Positions 23,344-25,472 of a DNA stretch of 25,472 nt are shown piece after piece; the first letter of the stretch is position 1, and every line of letters starts with the position of its first letter. A program made the position numbers and the translations under genes. The notes below the pieces were generated by a model, which had not been told where the DNA came from, made no database searches, and saw only the letters and a list, made by a program, of their open reading frames with translations. The stretch spans positions 1 through 25,472 of the forward strand of contig CAYVRN010000044.1 of NCBI GenBank assembly GCA_964453855.1, written 5' to 3'. This DNA comes from JASMHC01 sp964453855 (GTDB lineage: Bacteria > Pseudomonadota > Alphaproteobacteria > Rhodobacterales > Rhodobacteraceae).

Positions 23344-25472
23344 ATGAGTGTAAAAGAGATATTCGAGACGATGGATTACGGTCCGGCCCCTGAAGCATCG
23401 GGTGATGCACTGGCGTGGATTGTCGATCAGAGCGCGCAGTTCGGGCAGTTTATCGGCGGCAAGTTCACCGATCCGCGGAAAGATTTCACATCGCGCAATC
23501 CCGCGACGGGCGAGGTGTTGGCCGATCTGTCCCAGGCCACCGTGGATGAGGTGGATGCGGCCGTAAGGGCCGCGCGTTTGGCCCAGCCTAAGTGGGAGAA
23601 ACTGGGCGGTCATGGGCGCGCGCGGGTGCTTTATGCGATTGCGCGGTTGATCCAGAAACATGCGCGGCTGTTTGCGGTTCTTGAGACGCTCGATAACGGT
23701 AAGCCGATCCGCGAAAGCCGCGATATCGACGTGCCGCTTGTGCATCGTCATTTCTATTATCATGCGGGCATGGCGCAGTTGATGGAGACCGAATTGCCGG
23801 GCCGCAAGGCGCTGGGTGTTTGCGGGCAGATCATCCCGTGGAACTTCCCGCTGTTGATGCTGGCGTGGAAGGTCGCGCCGGCGCTGGCGATGGGGAATAC
23901 GGTGGTGTTGAAGCCTGCCGAGTATACCTCGCTGACGGCGCTGCTGTTTGCCGACATTTGCCGTCAGGCGGGCGTGCCTGCGGGTGTGGTGAACATCGTC
24001 ACCGGCGACGGGGCGGTGGGCGAGATGATCGTGAACCACGACGGTGTAGACAAGATCGCCTTTACCGGCTCGACCGAGGTGGGCAAACGCATCCGCCGCG
24101 CGACGGCGGGCAGCGGCAAGGCGCTGACCTTGGAGCTGGGCGGAAAATCTCCCTATATCGTCTTCGACGACGCGGATATCGACAGCGCCATCGAAGGGCT
24201 GGTCGATGCGATCTGGTTCAATCAGGGGCAGGTCTGTTGCGCAGGCTCTCGTCTGTTGGTTCAGGAAGGCATCGCGGATCGGTTCTATACCAAGTTAAAG
24301 GCACGGATGGGGAACCTGCGGATTGGTAACCCTTTAGACAAAGGGATCGATATCGGCGCGGTGGTGGACCCTGTGCAGCACCAGCGGATATCGCAGATGG
24401 TCGACGCTTGCGACGAGGGCGAGACCTTCCAGCCGCAGACGCAAATCCCGACCGAGGGGTGTTTCTATCCGCCCACGCTGATCACCGGCTTGTCGCCCGC
24501 GAACCCGCTGATGCAGGAAGAAATCTTTGGCCCCGTGCTGGTCGGCAGCACCTTCCGCACCCCGTCCGAGGCTGTGGCGATGGCCAACAATACCCGCTAT
24601 GGGCTGGCGGCAAGCGTGTGGTCTGAGAACGTGAACCTTGCGCTGGATATTGCGCCCAAGCTGGTGGCGGGTGTGGTCTGGGTGAACGGAACCAACATGT
24701 TCGACGCCGCCGCCGGCTTTGGTGGCGTGCGTGAAAGCGGCTTTGGACGCGAAGGCGGATGGGAGGGGCTGCAGGCCTATACCAAGCCTGTGAAACCTGC
24801 CAAAAAGCTGACCCCCGTTGCGCCGTTCAAAGGCGACAAAGGCCCCGTTGATCCGCTGGACCGCACGGCGAAGCTGTACATTGGCGGCAAACAGGCGCGG
24901 CCGGATGGCGGCTATTCCCGCGATGTTTATTCCAAGGGCGGAGAGCTGTTGGGCCAAGCCCCCATCGCCAACCGCAAAGACGTGCGCAACGCGGTCGAGG
25001 CCGCGGCGGGCGCTGCAAGCTGGTCGAAAACCACGGGGCATCTGCGGGCGCAGATCCTGTATTACATTGCAGAAAACCTGCAAGCGCGGGCGGGCGAGTT
25101 TGCCCAGCGCGTCAACCAACTGACCGGCAAACGCAATGGTGCGCGCGAGGTTGATGAAGCCGTGAACCACCTGTTCACCGCCGCCGCTTGGGCCGACAAG
25201 TTCGACGGGCTGGCCCATAACGTACCGATGCGCGGCATGGCCGTCGCGGTGCGCGAACCGGTCGGTGTGATCGGGGCGTTCTGCCCGGATGACAGCCCGC
25301 TGGCGGGGCTGGTTGGCGCGGTGGCCCCTGCGATTGCGATGGGCAACCGCTTGGTGATGGTCGCGTCGCAACCGTTCCCTCTGGCGGCGACGGATTTCTA
25401 TCAGGTGCTCGAGACATCAGACGTGCCGGGCGGGGTGGTCAACATCCTGACAGGCAGCCACACGGAACTGGC
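23344..25472 (+). CDS. Tandem-domain aldehyde dehydrogenase, 3' end beyond the window
   Basis: The reading frame is open from ATG 23344 to the window edge (709 complete codons, no stop seen). Domain 1 (about residues 1-495) is a full aldehyde dehydrogenase with PWNFP (165-169), FTGSTEVGK, the LELGGKSPY glutamate region and the catalytic cysteine Cys298 in NQGQVCCAGSR. Domain 2 begins near residue 500 (DRTAKLYIGGK) and is again ALDH-like, but the PWNFP position reads CPDDSP (647-652), so the oxyanion-hole asparagine is lost and this copy may be non-catalytic. Its active-site cysteine region is not in the window. Next to deoC, it most likely oxidises acetaldehyde to acetate. The ribosome-binding site is weak (AAGAAGAAG). 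Confidence 0.87.
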   Translation, partial: MSVKEIFETMDYGPAPEASGDALAWIVDQSAQFGQFIGGKFTDPRKDFTSRNPATGEVLADLSQATVDEVDAAVRAARLAQPKWEKLGGHGRARVLYAIARLIQKHARLFAVLETLDNGKPIRESRDIDVPLVHRHFYYHAGMAQLMETELPGRKALGVCGQIIPWNFPLLMLAWKVAPALAMGNTVVLKPAEYTSLTALLFADICRQAGVPAGVVNIVTGDGAVGEMIVNHDGVDKIAFTGSTEVGKRIRRATAGSGKALTLELGGKSPYIVFDDADIDSAIEGLVDAIWFNQGQVCCAGSRLLVQEGIADRFYTKLKARMGNLRIGNPLDKGIDIGAVVDPVQHQRISQMVDACDEGETFQPQTQIPTEGCFYPPTLITGLSPANPLMQEEIFGPVLVGSTFRTPSEAVAMANNTRYGLAASVWSENVNLALDIAPKLVAGVVWVNGTNMFDAAAGFGGVRESGFGREGGWEGLQAYTKPVKPAKKLTPVAPFKGDKGPVDPLDRTAKLYIGGKQARPDGGYSRDVYSKGGELLGQAPIANRKDVRNAVEAAAGAASWSKTTGHLRAQILYYIAENLQARAGEFAQRVNQLTGKRNGAREVDEAVNHLFTAAAWADKFDGLAHNVPMRGMAVAVREPVGVIGAFCPDDSPLAGLVGAVAPAIAMGNRLVMVASQPFPLAATDFYQVLETSDVPGGVVNILTGSHTEL

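Noticed and set aside
23344..25472. Aldehyde dehydrogenase as the missing BoxD
   Set aside because: BoxD is not a tandem ALDH, and this gene is paired with deoC some 8 kb from the box cluster without a BoxR-type site, so acetaldehyde oxidation fits better.
1..25472. CRISPR arrays, tRNA/rRNA genes, insertion sequences, prophage or integrase genes
   Set aside because: No regularly spaced repeats, cloverleaf genes, transposase/integrase-like proteins or flanking terminal repeats were seen. The window reads as ordinary chromosomal metabolic operons.

Overview
The window looks like chromosomal DNA of a marine Roseobacter-group alphaproteobacterium (Rhodobacterales). This is inferred from moderately high GC, the protein flavour, the BoxR/BzdR-type benzoate cluster, SqrR-like operator sequences and the deoC-aldehyde dehydrogenase pair. 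One 100-N scaffold gap lies at 17359-17458. Almost all of the window is coding; the longest non-coding stretches are the first 205 bases and the 193-base divergent region at 18496-18688.

Region 1 (206-5221, + strand) is a five-gene envelope-transport operon: a secreted LolA-like protein, two FtsX/LolC-type permeases, a LolD-like ATPase and a predicted outer-membrane beta-barrel. Together they would span inner membrane, periplasm and outer membrane. A convergent FAH-family hydrolase (5224-5922, -) and its divergently placed MarR regulator (6011-6439, +) follow.

Region 2 (6440-15058, + strand) is an aerobic benzoyl-CoA (box) pathway cluster: benzoate-CoA ligase, alpha/beta hydrolase, BoxC, BoxB, a 58-residue four-cysteine protein, BoxA, a 4HBT-type thioesterase, and the regulator BoxR (HTH plus shikimate-kinase-like domain). 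Benzoate is activated to benzoyl-CoA, epoxidised by BoxAB, and ring-opened by BoxC to 3,4-dehydroadipyl-CoA semialdehyde plus formate. The semialdehyde dehydrogenase BoxD and a benzoate transporter are not here. TGCA-N6-TGCA sites, perfect or one base off, precede the ligase, boxC and boxR, and outline an autoregulated BoxR regulon.

Region 3 (15055-18495, - strand) is a fused HyuA-HyuB / 5-oxoprolinase-type protein interrupted by the N gap. It overlaps the end of boxR tail to tail.

Region 4 (18606-22239, + strand) is a sulfide-detoxification unit: a DUF442 sulfurtransferase-like domain fused to a type II sulfide:quinone oxidoreductase, then a SulP anion transporter. Each gene is preceded by an ATTC-N8-GAAT palindrome, the recognition pattern of persulfide-sensing ArsR regulators of the SqrR/BigR type, placed over a plausible promoter.

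Region 5 (22320-25472, + strand) is deoxyribose catabolism: deoC followed by a tandem-domain aldehyde dehydrogenase that runs off the window.

The least-described items are the 58-residue protein between boxB and boxA, the complete trans-envelope ABC operon, and the paired operators marking the box and sulfide regulons.
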